Below are positions 15,642 to 23,907 of a DNA stretch of 26,553 nucleotides, in pieces (within the stretch, counting starts at the first letter, position 1; each line of letters begins with the position of its first letter). The translations under genes were made by a program, and so were the position numbers. The stretch comes from an uncultured Lachnospiraceae bacterium (GTDB lineage: Bacteria; Bacillota; Clostridia; Lachnospirales; Lachnospiraceae). The notes below the pieces were generated by a model. It made no database searches. It was not told where the DNA came from and was given only the letters and a program-made list of their open reading frames with translations. Location: assembly GCA_910583965.1 (NCBI GenBank), contig CAJUAE010000044.1, positions 1 through 26,553 on the forward strand. Direction: 5' to 3'.

Positions 15642-16971
15642 CTTTTATCTCTCCTATCAAGTCATATCTGTGCGCGTTTGTAATCTGTACTCGCACAAAA
15701 TCCCCTGTCATCAATTCTTTTCCAGTTCGTATAAACACATATCCATCCACATTTGGTGCATCTTTGTAACTCCTTGCCACATAGACGTGCTCGTCGGGTA
15801 TACTACCTTCCACCATGACAAGAAGTGTGCTTCCAATTGCATTTTGTGCTTTCTCAAATGCAATCTCCTGCTGGAGTTCCATAAGTTCCTCCTGTCGCTC
15901 CAATTTCACCTCCTCGTCAATCTGATTCTCAAACAAGGCTGCTGGCGTATCTTCCTCCTGCGAGTAGCAAAAAACACCAAGTCTGTCAAACTCCATCTCG
16001 TCAACAAACTGAATTAGAGAAACATGGTCCTCTGCCGTCTCGCCCGGAAAACCAGTGATAAGTGTTGTCCGCAGACAAATATCTGGTATTTGATCTCTCA
16101 ATTTTGCAATGATCCTTACAAGTCCATTTTGATCGGTACGCCTTCCCATGCGTTTCAATATTGTATTGGAAGCATGTTGTATAGGAATATCAAGATAATT
16201 ACAAATTTTAGGCTCACTCTTTATCGTCTCAATCAACTCGTCTGTGATTTCCTCAGGATAGCAATAAAGAATCCTTATCCAATAGATTCCTGTGATTGCA
16301 CAAAGTCTGCGCAACAGTTCTGGAAGGCGCTTCTCTCCATACAAATCCACTCCATACAGAGTTGTTTCCTGGGCCACAAGGATAAGTTCTTTTACCCCAG
16401 ATGCAACAAGTTGCTTTGCCTCTTGAACTAGCTCCTCCATAGGAACACTTCTGTAATGTCCCCGCACTTTTGGAATGATACAATAACTACAATGCTTGTC
16501 ACACCCTTCAGCAATCTTTAAATAAGCGTAATGCCCTCCAGTAGTAACAATTCTTTTGCTTGAAAAATCTGCATTTGTCAAGCTACGATTAATGTCCTTC
16601 AAATGATTTTGACCTTTACCGCAAAACACTTCATCAAGAGTATCTGCTATTACATCAATCGCTGTTGTTCCTAGAATGGCATCCACCTCTGGAATCTCTC
16701 TTTGAATTTCCTCCTGATAGCGCTGCGCTAAACAACCAGCCGCAATCAATGCCTTTATACTGCCATTCTCACGCAACTGTGCCATCTCCAAAAGGGTATT
16801 GATGCTTTCCTGTTTTGCATCATTAATAAAGCAGCATGTGTTGACTACAACAGCATCTGCTTCCTGCTCGTCATCTGTAATAGAAAATCCCCGCTGTACC
16901 AATATACCAAGCATTTTCTCTGTGTCAACTAAGTTTTTGTCACAGCCAAGGGAAATAAATAATATTTTCAA
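15625..16971 (-). CDS. rimO: Ribosomal protein S12 methylthiotransferase RimO
   Basis: Radical SAM enzyme that adds a methylthio group to the conserved aspartate of ribosomal protein S12. Its 448 residues comprise the N-terminal MTTase domain with cluster ligands Cys10, Cys46 and Cys80, the radical SAM core with Cys157, Cys161 and Cys164 (GCDKHCSYC), and a C-terminal TRAM domain. SLGCDKN at the N-terminus is RimO-like; MiaB has a different signature. The start codon is TTG at 16971, three bases after the rpoZ stop; the conserved sequence begins immediately, no ATG is available, and GAGG is eight bases upstream, inside the rpoZ end. It overlaps pgsA by 17 bases. Confidence 0.94.
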   Translation of the reverse strand: MKILFISLGCDKNLVDTEKMLGILVQRGFSITDDEQEADAVVVNTCCFINDAKQESINTLLEMAQLRENGSIKALIAAGCLAQRYQEEIQREIPEVDAILGTTAIDVIADTLDEVFCGKGQNHLKDINRSLTNADFSSKRIVTTGGHYAYLKIAEGCDKHCSYCIIPKVRGHYRSVPMEELVQEAKQLVASGVKELILVAQETTLYGVDLYGEKRLPELLRRLCAITGIYWIRILYCYPEEITDELIETIKSEPKICNYLDIPIQHASNTILKRMGRRTDQNGLVRIIAKLRDQIPDICLRTTLITGFPGETAEDHVSLIQFVDEMEFDRLGVFCYSQEEDTPAALFENQIDEEVKLERQEELMELQQEIAFEKAQNAIGSTLLVMVEGSIPDEHVYVARSYKDAPNVDGYVFIRTGKELMTGDFVRVQITNAHRYDLIGEIKDEFTE

Positions 16972-16974
16972 ATT

Positions 16975-17205
16975 CTAATCCTCATGTGTAATTTTAATTT
17001 TGCCTTCGTTTAGTTCTTCGATGGCAATTGACAGTGGTTTTATCTGTTTCGTGTTTACAAGCGGTTCCTCGCCTGCAATAATCTGTCGTGCACGTCTTGA
17101 TGTCGCCATAACGATCGAATAGCGGCTGTTGACAACAGGTGCCTCCCCTGGTTCAACTTCATTGTTTACAACTTTCATTAAATCTGTATAAGATGGATGT
17201 AACAT
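16975..17205 (-). CDS. rpoZ: RNA polymerase omega subunit
   Basis: Small subunit that helps assemble and stabilise RNA polymerase beta-prime. It has 76 residues, with the core motif NSRYSIVMATSRRARQI (about 26-42) and the downstream region KPLSIAIEELNEGKI typical of omega. ATG 17205 has GAGGAAAAG upstream. It sits 27 bases after remA; gmk, which usually lies between them in Firmicutes, is missing. Its last codons contain the ribosome site of rimO. Confidence 0.93.
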   Translation of the reverse strand: MLHPSYTDLMKVVNNEVEPGEAPVVNSRYSIVMATSRRARQIIAGEEPLVNTKQIKPLSIAIEELNEGKIKITHED

Positions 17206-17232
17206 AATCTTTTCCTCACTTTTTCTATTATT

Positions 17233-17508
17233 TTATTGTTCTGTTGTCTCGTCTGCTTCGTCGTCTGTCAGCGCCCCTTGTGCCCTTCCAGCAATCGTCT
17301 CAGGAAGGAGGGCTGACAGCACAATCTGGCTGCTCTCCATTACCAAAACCGATTTGGTTTTTCTTCCCTGTGTAGCGTCTATAACAGTACCATTCTCCTT
17401 TGCCCTCTGCACCAATCTTTTGACAGGGGCTGAATCAGGACAAACGACTGCTATAATCTTTGACGTGTTGACAATATTTCCAAAGCCTATATGAATCAGT
17501 CTGTTCAC
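17233..17508 (-). CDS. remA: RemA-family DNA-binding regulator (DUF370)
   Basis: Small DNA-binding protein; Bacillus RemA activates extracellular-matrix and osmoprotection genes by wrapping DNA around oligomeric rings. The core LIHIGFGNIVNTSKIIAVV, then SAPVKRLVQRAKENG and IDATQGRKTKSVLVMES, matches the family closely. The C-terminus carries an extra acidic tail (TDDEADETTEQ). From GTG 17508 it has 91 residues. That codon is preferred over GTG 17520 because GAGG lies six bases before it. It stands 18 bases after yicC, as in Bacillus. Targets in this organism are unknown. Confidence 0.9.
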   Translation of the reverse strand: MNRLIHIGFGNIVNTSKIIAVVCPDSAPVKRLVQRAKENGTVIDATQGRKTKSVLVMESSQIVLSALLPETIAGRAQGALTDDEADETTEQ

Positions 17509-17526
17509 CTGCCACCTCACTGTAGA

Positions 17527-18405
17527 TCACTCAATATTTTGTATTTGTTCTCTTACCTTCTCAATCTCTGTCTTTAAATCAATTCCACGATTAGAAACTA
17601 CAAGGTCATTTGCTTTAGAAAGGATTGTATTTGCTTCTCTATTCATCTCCTGCGCAATAAAATCCAGCTTCCGCCCAATACTACCCCCATCTATCAAAGA
17701 CTGTTTCATTGTCTCTATATGGCTTCTAAGGCGCACCAATTCTTCGTCAACACACACTTTGTCTGCAAAAATAGTGACCTCTGTCAAAATCCTTGCCTCA
17801 TCGACTATTGCGTCACCTAGCAACTCATGTACCCGCTCCGCAAGCCTTTTCCTGTACTCATCAATAATCTGCGGGGAACGCTTCTCAATAAATGTGACAT
17901 GCTCAAGCATTCCGTCTAATTTGCCAACTAAATCTTCTGCCAGATTCTTTCCTTCCTTAATGCGCGTCTGTACTAGTCCCTCTGCGGCACCCTGAATAGC
18001 TTTTGCAAGACCTTTCCAGATTTGTTCTTCATCCACTGTCTGTTCCTCCATCGAGAAAACCTCTGGATAGCGTGAAAGTGTTGAAACTCGTATATCATTA
18101 TCCAACCCAAAATCCGCGGCCATTTTCTTTAGATATCCAATATATTCCGCTGCAATATCCTTGTTGTACCGAATACACACATTATCCTCGGAAAAATCTT
18201 CATATGTGATGAACAGGTCGATCTTTCCGCGCTGTACATAGTTCTTTAATTCATTTCGGACAGAACTCTCAAAAAAACTGAGTTTCTTAGGCATCTTGAT
18301 ATTAGCGTCAAGATATCTGTGATTTACGGATTTCATCTCAACGGTATACTTGCGATTCCCCTCCGTAATCTCACATCTACCGAAACCTGTCATACTTTTA
18401 ATCAT
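17527..18405 (-). CDS. yicC: YicC/YloC family endoribonuclease
   Basis: Its 292 residues match the family, which has been shown to cleave RNA in E. coli and Bacillus. The N-terminal YicC-like domain begins MIKSMTGFGR and contains EMKSVNHRYLD and KLSFFESSVRNEL. The C-terminal DUF1732 domain has GRKLDFIAQEMNREANT followed by the SKANDLVVSNRGIDLKTE stretch. ATG 18405 has AGGAGGAG upstream. It is first in the yicC-remA-rpoZ-rimO-pgsA operon, behind the promoter at 18522-18550 and a leader containing a long inverted repeat. Confidence 0.93.
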   Translation of the reverse strand: MIKSMTGFGRCEITEGNRKYTVEMKSVNHRYLDANIKMPKKLSFFESSVRNELKNYVQRGKIDLFITYEDFSEDNVCIRYNKDIAAEYIGYLKKMAADFGLDNDIRVSTLSRYPEVFSMEEQTVDEEQIWKGLAKAIQGAAEGLVQTRIKEGKNLAEDLVGKLDGMLEHVTFIEKRSPQIIDEYRKRLAERVHELLGDAIVDEARILTEVTIFADKVCVDEELVRLRSHIETMKQSLIDGGSIGRKLDFIAQEMNREANTILSKANDLVVSNRGIDLKTEIEKVREQIQNIE

Positions 18406-18427
18406 GCTTCTCCTCCTGATTATTTAG

Positions 18428-18499
18428 AACGATAAAGAAATAATCTATACATCTTGACTTGTCTATTTCTCCGATTGCACATGTTATTTCTTTATCGTT
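18428..18499 (-). promoter_or_regulatory. 16-bp perfect inverted repeat in the yicC operon leader
   Basis: AACGATAAAGAAATAA (18428-18443) has its exact reverse complement at 18484-18499, separated by 40 bases. Both arms fall inside the predicted 5' leader of the yicC operon, and the last arm ends about nine bases before the AGGAGGAG ribosome site. No U-tract follows. The enclosed bases include a 20-codon frame (ATG at 18483, stop just before the ribosome site) with no clear ribosome site of its own. Confidence 0.7.
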
Positions 18500-18521
18500 T
18501 CTTCGTTTCTGATTCCTATGT

Positions 18522-18550
18522 ATTATAGAATAATCTATTCCTCACGTCAA
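18522..18550 (-). promoter_or_regulatory. Promoter for yicC-remA-rpoZ-rimO-pgsA
   Basis: On the minus strand, TTGACG (18545-18550), a 17-base spacer and perfect TATAAT (18522-18527). The predicted leader is about 110 bases. Confidence 0.85.
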
Positions 18551-18727
18551 CAACTTTCCTTTCAGAAATACTGTTTTTAAATACCATGCAACGATAAAAA
18601 CAAACTTGAAAACGCTGGAAAAAAATGCTATTGTTATACAGAGCTGCCGTTTTAGACTGCGGCAACAAGAATATATCATAGAAAATATAAATTTTGTAAA
18701 TGATATACGGATGAAAAGGGGATTACA
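18551..18727. other. Upstream region of the LTA-synthase-like gene
   Basis: AT-rich, with no gene. A weak TGCCG/CGGCA hairpin lies near 18645-18664. A possible promoter is TTTAGA with TATCAT 17 bases later (about 18651-18679), far from consensus. The ribosome site AAAAGGGG lies just before 18728. Confidence 0.35.
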
Positions 18728-20536
18728 ATGAAAAAATTTATACTAAAACACAATAAAATCATATGGTGTATCAGAAATCTGATTCCAATGTTACTATTTC
18801 CAATTGCAAATTTTTATCTTTTTGAATGGTACACACACAATCCATGGGAATCCATGAAAGTACCAATTCAATTTCTTAATATCTACCTTTTTGAAGTGTT
18901 GATGGTTTTGTTTCTTTTTCTCTTTGGACGTCTTAAATGGTCTCTGCGTCTGCAGAGCATTTTTTTCATGCTTGTTGGGCTGGCAAATTATTATGTGCTA
19001 AGCTTTCGTTCTGCGCCAATTATGCCATGGGATATTTATTCTGTCAAAACTGCATTGAGCGTCGCGGGAGATTTTAAGTACACACTCAATCAGCAAGCTA
19101 TTTTGGTCTTGATTGGCTTTGTCCTGTTAATAGTGGCAGAATCTGTGGTTAACCTAGAATTAAAAGGCACTGGCAAATGGAAAAAACGTTTCTGGGGCAT
19201 TCGGATTGTAGGTACTATTTTGTTTTTCACATTATTATGCAACTTTACAAATATGCTTCATCAGGAAAGTACAATCCGTAAGTATGGTATTTATGACAAA
19301 CTTTTTACGCCGACTGTAATGAGCAAACGTGATGGCACCGCTGTCGCATTTTTAATAGAATTACAATATATTTCTGTGGACAAACCGACAAATTACAGTG
19401 CCTCTGCTGTCAGTGAGATTCTCGCTCCTTACAATGAATCAAATGAAACACTGGCTATTCCTGAACGCCTTCCCAATATCATTGTAATTATGAATGAGGC
19501 ATTTTCAGACCCTGCTGTGCTTGGTTCTTTTGAAACCAATGAGGATTACATGCCTTATGTACATTCCATTCTAAACGGAGAAATTCCTAACACAATATCT
19601 GGCTATTTAAATGTATCTGTACTTGGCGGAAACACGGCAAACACAGAATTTGAATTTCTTACTGGAAATACAATGGCATTCCTACCACAAGGCAGTGTGG
19701 CATATCAGCAATATCTCAAGCGAGAAATTCCTTCTATTGCCTCACACCTAAAAGCACTTGGCTACCAGACAATTGCAACGCATCCGTACAACAGTACTGG
19801 CTGGGATCGAAACAAAGTCTATCCATTACTTGGTTTTGATGAAATGTATTTTATAAAAGATTACAAAAGCCCAGAACGAATCCGCAAATACGTAAGTGAC
19901 AAAGCATGTTATGACAAAATTATAGATATGTATGAATCCAAACCTGACAACACCCCGTTTTTTGTCTTTAATGTCACTATGCAAAACCACTCCTCCTACA
20001 CAGAGGAATTTGATAATTTTAAACCAGATATTAAAGTGACAAATAGCAAAGCAAAAGCACTCAATAATTATCTGTCATTAATGAAAATTTCAGATGCATC
20101 CATAAAGGATTTGACAGATTATTTTTCAAATGCAGCAGAGGACACCATCATTGTATTTTTTGGTGATCATCAACCAACAAATTCTGTCGTTTCTAATGTA
20201 TGGAAGCTTAATGGAAAAAACGGAAACGAACTGTCTGGCGAGGACGAAGCAAACAGATACAAAGTCCCCTATTTTATCTGGTGCAATTTTGATCTTGAGA
20301 CAGAAACCGACGCAGAAACCAGTGCGAATTTTCTCGCATCGGATATTCTTGCAGCCGCAGGCATCCCAATGACTGCATATGAACAATATCTCCATAAACT
20401 ATCTGAAAACTATCCTGTGATCACATCCATACGCACAGAAAATTCGGCAGGCAAAAGTACAGACACCAAAAATGTGATGGGTGAATTAAACAACTATGCA
20501 ATCTTACAATATGATTGTATCTTTGGCAAAAGATAG
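18728..20536 (+). CDS. LTA synthase family protein (sulfatase-fold glycerolphosphate transferase)
   Basis: Predicted membrane enzyme with an extracellular catalytic domain. LtaS relatives polymerise glycerolphosphate from phosphatidylglycerol into lipoteichoic acid. Of 602 residues, the first ~190 hold about five membrane helices and the rest is the sulfatase-fold domain. Metal and catalytic residues are present: Glu257 (IIVIMNEAFSD), likely nucleophile Thr303 in GGNTANTEFE (compare GKTSDSE of LtaS), the HPYNSTGWDR stretch, NVTMQNHSSY, and Asp480-His481 in FFGDHQPT. It is longer at the C-terminus than the core needs. The YfhO-like gene follows 25 bases later, suggesting joint work on one polymer. 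A polymer other than LTA is possible. Confidence 0.88.
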   Translation: MKKFILKHNKIIWCIRNLIPMLLFPIANFYLFEWYTHNPWESMKVPIQFLNIYLFEVLMVLFLFLFGRLKWSLRLQSIFFMLVGLANYYVLSFRSAPIMPWDIYSVKTALSVAGDFKYTLNQQAILVLIGFVLLIVAESVVNLELKGTGKWKKRFWGIRIVGTILFFTLLCNFTNMLHQESTIRKYGIYDKLFTPTVMSKRDGTAVAFLIELQYISVDKPTNYSASAVSEILAPYNESNETLAIPERLPNIIVIMNEAFSDPAVLGSFETNEDYMPYVHSILNGEIPNTISGYLNVSVLGGNTANTEFEFLTGNTMAFLPQGSVAYQQYLKREIPSIASHLKALGYQTIATHPYNSTGWDRNKVYPLLGFDEMYFIKDYKSPERIRKYVSDKACYDKIIDMYESKPDNTPFFVFNVTMQNHSSYTEEFDNFKPDIKVTNSKAKALNNYLSLMKISDASIKDLTDYFSNAAEDTIIVFFGDHQPTNSVVSNVWKLNGKNGNELSGEDEANRYKVPYFIWCNFDLETETDAETSANFLASDILAAAGIPMTAYEQYLHKLSENYPVITSIRTENSAGKSTDTKNVMGELNNYAILQYDCIFGKR

Positions 20537-20561
20537 ATTGGAAACTGTCAGGAGGACAATT

Positions 20562-23159
20562 ATGAATTTCAAACGATTTAAAATAAGAAAAACACACTGT
20601 GATTTGTTATATCTATGTTCCTTTTTTCTTCCCGCATTTATTCTGCTTATAATTTTTATTGTGCAGAAAATATATCCGTTTGGCGAGCGCTCTTTTCTCC
20701 ATATTGATATGTATCACCAGTATTTTCCTTTTCTTGTAGAGTTCTACCACAAGTTAAAGAATGGTGAAAGCCTATTTTTCTCATGGAACACTGGCATTGG
20801 GTCTAATTTTATTGCGCTCTATGCCTATTATCTGGCAAGCCCTTTTAACTGGCTTTGTGTGCTGATTCCAGAAAATTATCTAATGGAATTTCTGTCCTAT
20901 TTGGTTGTCTTAAGAACTGGATTGTGCGGTCTGACATTCACCTATTATATTCGCAAGCACTTTGACAGCAATTCTTGGGGTATTTTGTGTTTCTCGCTTT
21001 TTTATGCATTGTCTGGTTTTATGGCAGCCTATAACTGGGACGTTATGTGGCTTGATGTAGTTGTTCTTGCGCCGCTTGTTATTCTCGGTGTCGAACGACT
21101 TGTAAACGAGGGAAAATGTTACTTGTATTGTATTTGCCTTGTTCTATCCATCTTATCAAACTATTACCTTTCTATTATGTTGTGTATTTTTCTTGTGTTC
21201 TATTTTATAGTACTGCTAATTGCCCAAAATCCTTCACAAGGAAAAACTTCCGCGCCACTTTCATTTCCTGGTCTTAGTACTATTAAGATTTTTTATGTCA
21301 AGGCAATAATCCGTTTTGGTGTATATTCTTTGCTTGCAGGCGGCATAGCAGCAGTCCTTCTACTACCCGTTGCTGCTGCGCTTCGTTTTACGGAATTTAG
21401 CGATATCAATTTTCCAAGCAAAATAAAAATATACTTTCCTATATTTGATATGCTCGCTAGACATTGCTTTAATGTAACTGTTGAGACTGGATTGGACCAC
21501 TGGCCAAACATTTATTGTGGCGTCCTTGTGTTTGTATTACTTCCATTGTACGTCCTACAGAAAAAAATTCCCCTGCGAGAAAAGGCCCCCAAGCTGCTTC
21601 TCCTCGGCTTTATTCTGATCAGTTTCTCCACAAACACATTAAATTTTATATGGCATGGCCTAAATTACCCGGACTCTCTCCCTGCAAGACAATCGTTTCT
21701 ATATATATTATTGTTGTTAACTGTATGCTATGAAGCATTTTTATATTTGCAGGAGTACAGTCGCAAAGAACTTGTATCTGTCTTTTCAGGCGTGTTATTT
21801 TTCCTCCTATTATGCGAAAAACTGGCCGATGACGATGCGATTACAAGTACTTGTTTTTTGGTCACTGGCATTTATCTACTTCTCTATGCTAGCCTAATTT
21901 ATTATCGTAGAAACAGCGACACACTCAATACACTCTTTTGCATTTGCGCAGTGTTTGTGACAGTGACAGAGTCCGGTGTGAATACCTACCTCACCAGTGT
22001 TCCTACAGTGTCAAGAACCACATACCTTTCCAATTATAATTCCTATCAAATCTTGACAGATCGAACAGTGGAAAATGAAAATAATGATTTTTTCCGATTT
22101 GAGAAATTTGCGCGCAGAACGCAGAATGATGCCATGCTTATTGGCTTTCAGGGTGGTTCTTATTTCTCCTCAACCTTAAATTCATTGGTATCAGACTTTT
22201 ATGAAAAATATGGTATGAAAGGCAGTCGTGTCAATTACTGTTATGATGGTGCAACCCCAGTTACTGCAGCACTTCTTGCTAATCGCTATATGCTGTATAC
22301 TCTTGATAGAGGATATGATAATCTCTTTACGCTCGCTGATACAGAAGGAAAACTATATCTATATCAAAACAATTATTCGGTTCCACTTGGGTATGTGATT
22401 ACTTCTCCTGAAGCCCGTTTTGACACTGCGCAAAATGTAACAGAAAATATCCACGAGGAAGATACTGACGAAAAAAGTCTCAATCCAATACAGCGCCAAA
22501 ACAATTTGGTTCATCGTCTTGGCATCGAAGAAGATATTTTTTCAGAAGTTTCTATTGGTTCCTATGGCAGTCAGGCTGATCTTTATATTGAGGAAGACGC
22601 GCACTACTATGCTTATACTTCTAATACCAAGATTGATACAATAAAAATGCAGTATGAGGAAGAATCTAAAAGTTTTAGCCAAATTAAGAAAAAATATATT
22701 CTTGATCTTGGCTATCACACTGCAGGTCAAACATTATCCTTCAAATCCGAAAATGGAAAAGACCTTAATTTAACAGCATATAAAATCAACGAATCTGTAC
22801 TCGCTACCCTTAACAGTCAGCTAAATCATCAAACTATGACTGTTAACAACTACAATGAAACTACTTTAAACGGACAAATTGATATTTCCACTCCCGGACA
22901 TCTTGTGTTGTCTATCCCATATGATCCTGGGTGGACATTGTATGTGGATGGTGAGAAAACAGATATGGATTTGTTTGAGGATACCTTTATCAGTGTTGCA
23001 CTTGACACAGGTTCTCACACAATTGCACTACATTATTTTCCAAAAGGTTTGATTGCTGGTGTGATTGTCTCTATCCTAAGCCTTCTGCTCTTTATTGTTT
23101 TGTACTATATAACACATTTGCGCTTGAGATCCATTTTTAAAACGCCATCCAATACTTGA
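20562..23159 (+). CDS. YfhO-family multipass membrane protein, predicted GT-C glycosyltransferase
   Basis: 865 residues from ATG 20562, which has AGGAGG eight bases upstream (an earlier ATG at 20496 lies inside the previous gene). The N-terminal two thirds are hydrophobic, with about a dozen membrane helices. An early extracellular loop reads HIDMYHQYFPFLVEFYH and then FFSWNTGIGSNF, characteristic of YfhO. A large soluble extracellular region and a beta-rich module (VLSIPYDPGWTLYVDGEK) precede the last membrane helix. In Bacillus, YfhO is implicated in glycosylating lipoteichoic acid from undecaprenyl-linked sugar. The pairing with an LTA-synthase-like gene supports a similar role. The sugar is unknown, and no CsbB-type partner is in the window. 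Confidence 0.85.
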   Translation: MNFKRFKIRKTHCDLLYLCSFFLPAFILLIIFIVQKIYPFGERSFLHIDMYHQYFPFLVEFYHKLKNGESLFFSWNTGIGSNFIALYAYYLASPFNWLCVLIPENYLMEFLSYLVVLRTGLCGLTFTYYIRKHFDSNSWGILCFSLFYALSGFMAAYNWDVMWLDVVVLAPLVILGVERLVNEGKCYLYCICLVLSILSNYYLSIMLCIFLVFYFIVLLIAQNPSQGKTSAPLSFPGLSTIKIFYVKAIIRFGVYSLLAGGIAAVLLLPVAAALRFTEFSDINFPSKIKIYFPIFDMLARHCFNVTVETGLDHWPNIYCGVLVFVLLPLYVLQKKIPLREKAPKLLLLGFILISFSTNTLNFIWHGLNYPDSLPARQSFLYILLLLTVCYEAFLYLQEYSRKELVSVFSGVLFFLLLCEKLADDDAITSTCFLVTGIYLLLYASLIYYRRNSDTLNTLFCICAVFVTVTESGVNTYLTSVPTVSRTTYLSNYNSYQILTDRTVENENNDFFRFEKFARRTQNDAMLIGFQGGSYFSSTLNSLVSDFYEKYGMKGSRVNYCYDGATPVTAALLANRYMLYTLDRGYDNLFTLADTEGKLYLYQNNYSVPLGYVITSPEARFDTAQNVTENIHEEDTDEKSLNPIQRQNNLVHRLGIEEDIFSEVSIGSYGSQADLYIEEDAHYYAYTSNTKIDTIKMQYEEESKSFSQIKKKYILDLGYHTAGQTLSFKSENGKDLNLTAYKINESVLATLNSQLNHQTMTVNNYNETTLNGQIDISTPGHLVLSIPYDPGWTLYVDGEKTDMDLFEDTFISVALDTGSHTIALHYFPKGLIAGVIVSILSLLLFIVLYYITHLRLRSIFKTPSNT

Positions 23160-23190
23160 CGAACATGTTGTAAACTATTATTATAAAGAT

Positions 23191-23357
23191 TAGACTGTTT
23201 CGGGAAGCAGGTGTAACTCCTGCGCGAGCCCGTCGCCGTAAAACACGTCTTTGTCATTGTCCTTACCGGAATGCCACAATTTCGGGACAAGCCATTGGAA
23301 CTTATCCGAGAAGGCTGGTCAATGCAGTATTAAGCCGGAATATCGAAACAGTTCTAC
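23191..23357 (+). ncRNA. Cobalamin riboswitch aptamer
   Basis: A long-range P1 stem pairs 23193-23202 (GACTGTTTCG) with 23344-23353 (CGAAACAGTT), extended outward by TAGA/TCTA with a bulge. Inside, in family order, are GGGAAGCAGGTG, the hairpin GCAGG/CCTGC, CGAGCCCGTCGCCGTAA (compare GC-x-GCCCCCGC-x-ACTGT), a GCCAC segment, and AAGCCGGAATATCG at the B12-box position next to P1. The box is divergent from the usual AAGCC-A-G-GAGACC. It lies 95 bases upstream of the transcobalamin-like lipoprotein gene and should repress it when the corrinoid ligand is abundant. Confidence 0.82.
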
Positions 23358-23363
23358 TTCTCT

Positions 23364-23408
23364 GAAGCATAATTATATAATGCTTCCAGCCGCGGGCGCC
23401 GGTTGAAG
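23364..23408 (+). promoter_or_regulatory. Riboswitch expression platform (two competing hairpins)
   Basis: GAAGCAT/ATGCTTC (23364-23386) forms a 7-bp hairpin. Its last four bases, CTTC, can instead pair with GAAG at 23405-23408, closing an imperfect GC-rich stem (CCG/CGG inside) followed at a short distance by TTTTT. The two folds exclude each other, as expected of a switch. Which is the OFF state is inferred only. Confidence 0.45.
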
Positions 23409-23452
23409 ATAGAATTTTTAAATTTATTAAAATATCAAAGGAGACACAAAAC

Positions 23453-23905
23453 ATGCAGATGAAACACAGAAAAAAAACAATGTCATTCATCCTTTGTATG
23501 GTGCTAATTGTGGCTATGGCACTCTCTACAACGGGTTGTAATGGCAATCAAAAAAACGAATCACCAAAAGACACTTCCCAAGAAAACACACCATCAGATG
23601 TCACTGTTCTTGGCGAGGGTAGCACAAACTTTGCCTTCACTGTCGTTGATTTAGAAGGTAATACCACCGCATTTGAAATTCACACTGACAAAGATACTGT
23701 TGGTAGTGCATTGCTAGAACTTGGATTGATTGACGGTGATGACAGTGAATATGGACTTTTTGTAAAGACGGTTAACAACATCACAGTTGATTATGATACA
23801 CAGGGAAAATATTGGGCATTTTATGTCGATGAGGAATACGCAACCTCGGGTGTTGATACCACCCCAATTACAGCTGGAGCCAGCTACTCTTTTAAAGCAG
23901 AATAA
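23453..23905 (+). CDS. Lipoprotein with transcobalamin-like C-terminal (DUF4430) domain
   Basis: Predicted surface lipoprotein, 150 residues. It has a basic N-terminus (KHRKK), a hydrophobic signal helix (about 11-24) and a lipobox-like STTGC with lipidated Cys29. An Asn/Lys/Ser/Pro linker follows (about 30-48), then one DUF4430 domain (about 55-150) with the signature KYWAFYVDEEYATSGVD. This fold resembles the C-terminal domain of transcobalamin and intrinsic factor. With the cobalamin riboswitch upstream and an ECF S component two bases downstream, a role in capturing a corrinoid outside the membrane is inferred. ATG 23453 has AAAGGAG ten bases upstream; an in-frame ATG two codons later is also possible. 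Confidence 0.85.
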   Translation: MQMKHRKKTMSFILCMVLIVAMALSTTGCNGNQKNESPKDTSQENTPSDVTVLGEGSTNFAFTVVDLEGNTTAFEIHTDKDTVGSALLELGLIDGDDSEYGLFVKTVNNITVDYDTQGKYWAFYVDEEYATSGVDTTPITAGASYSFKAE

Positions 23906-23907
23906 CC

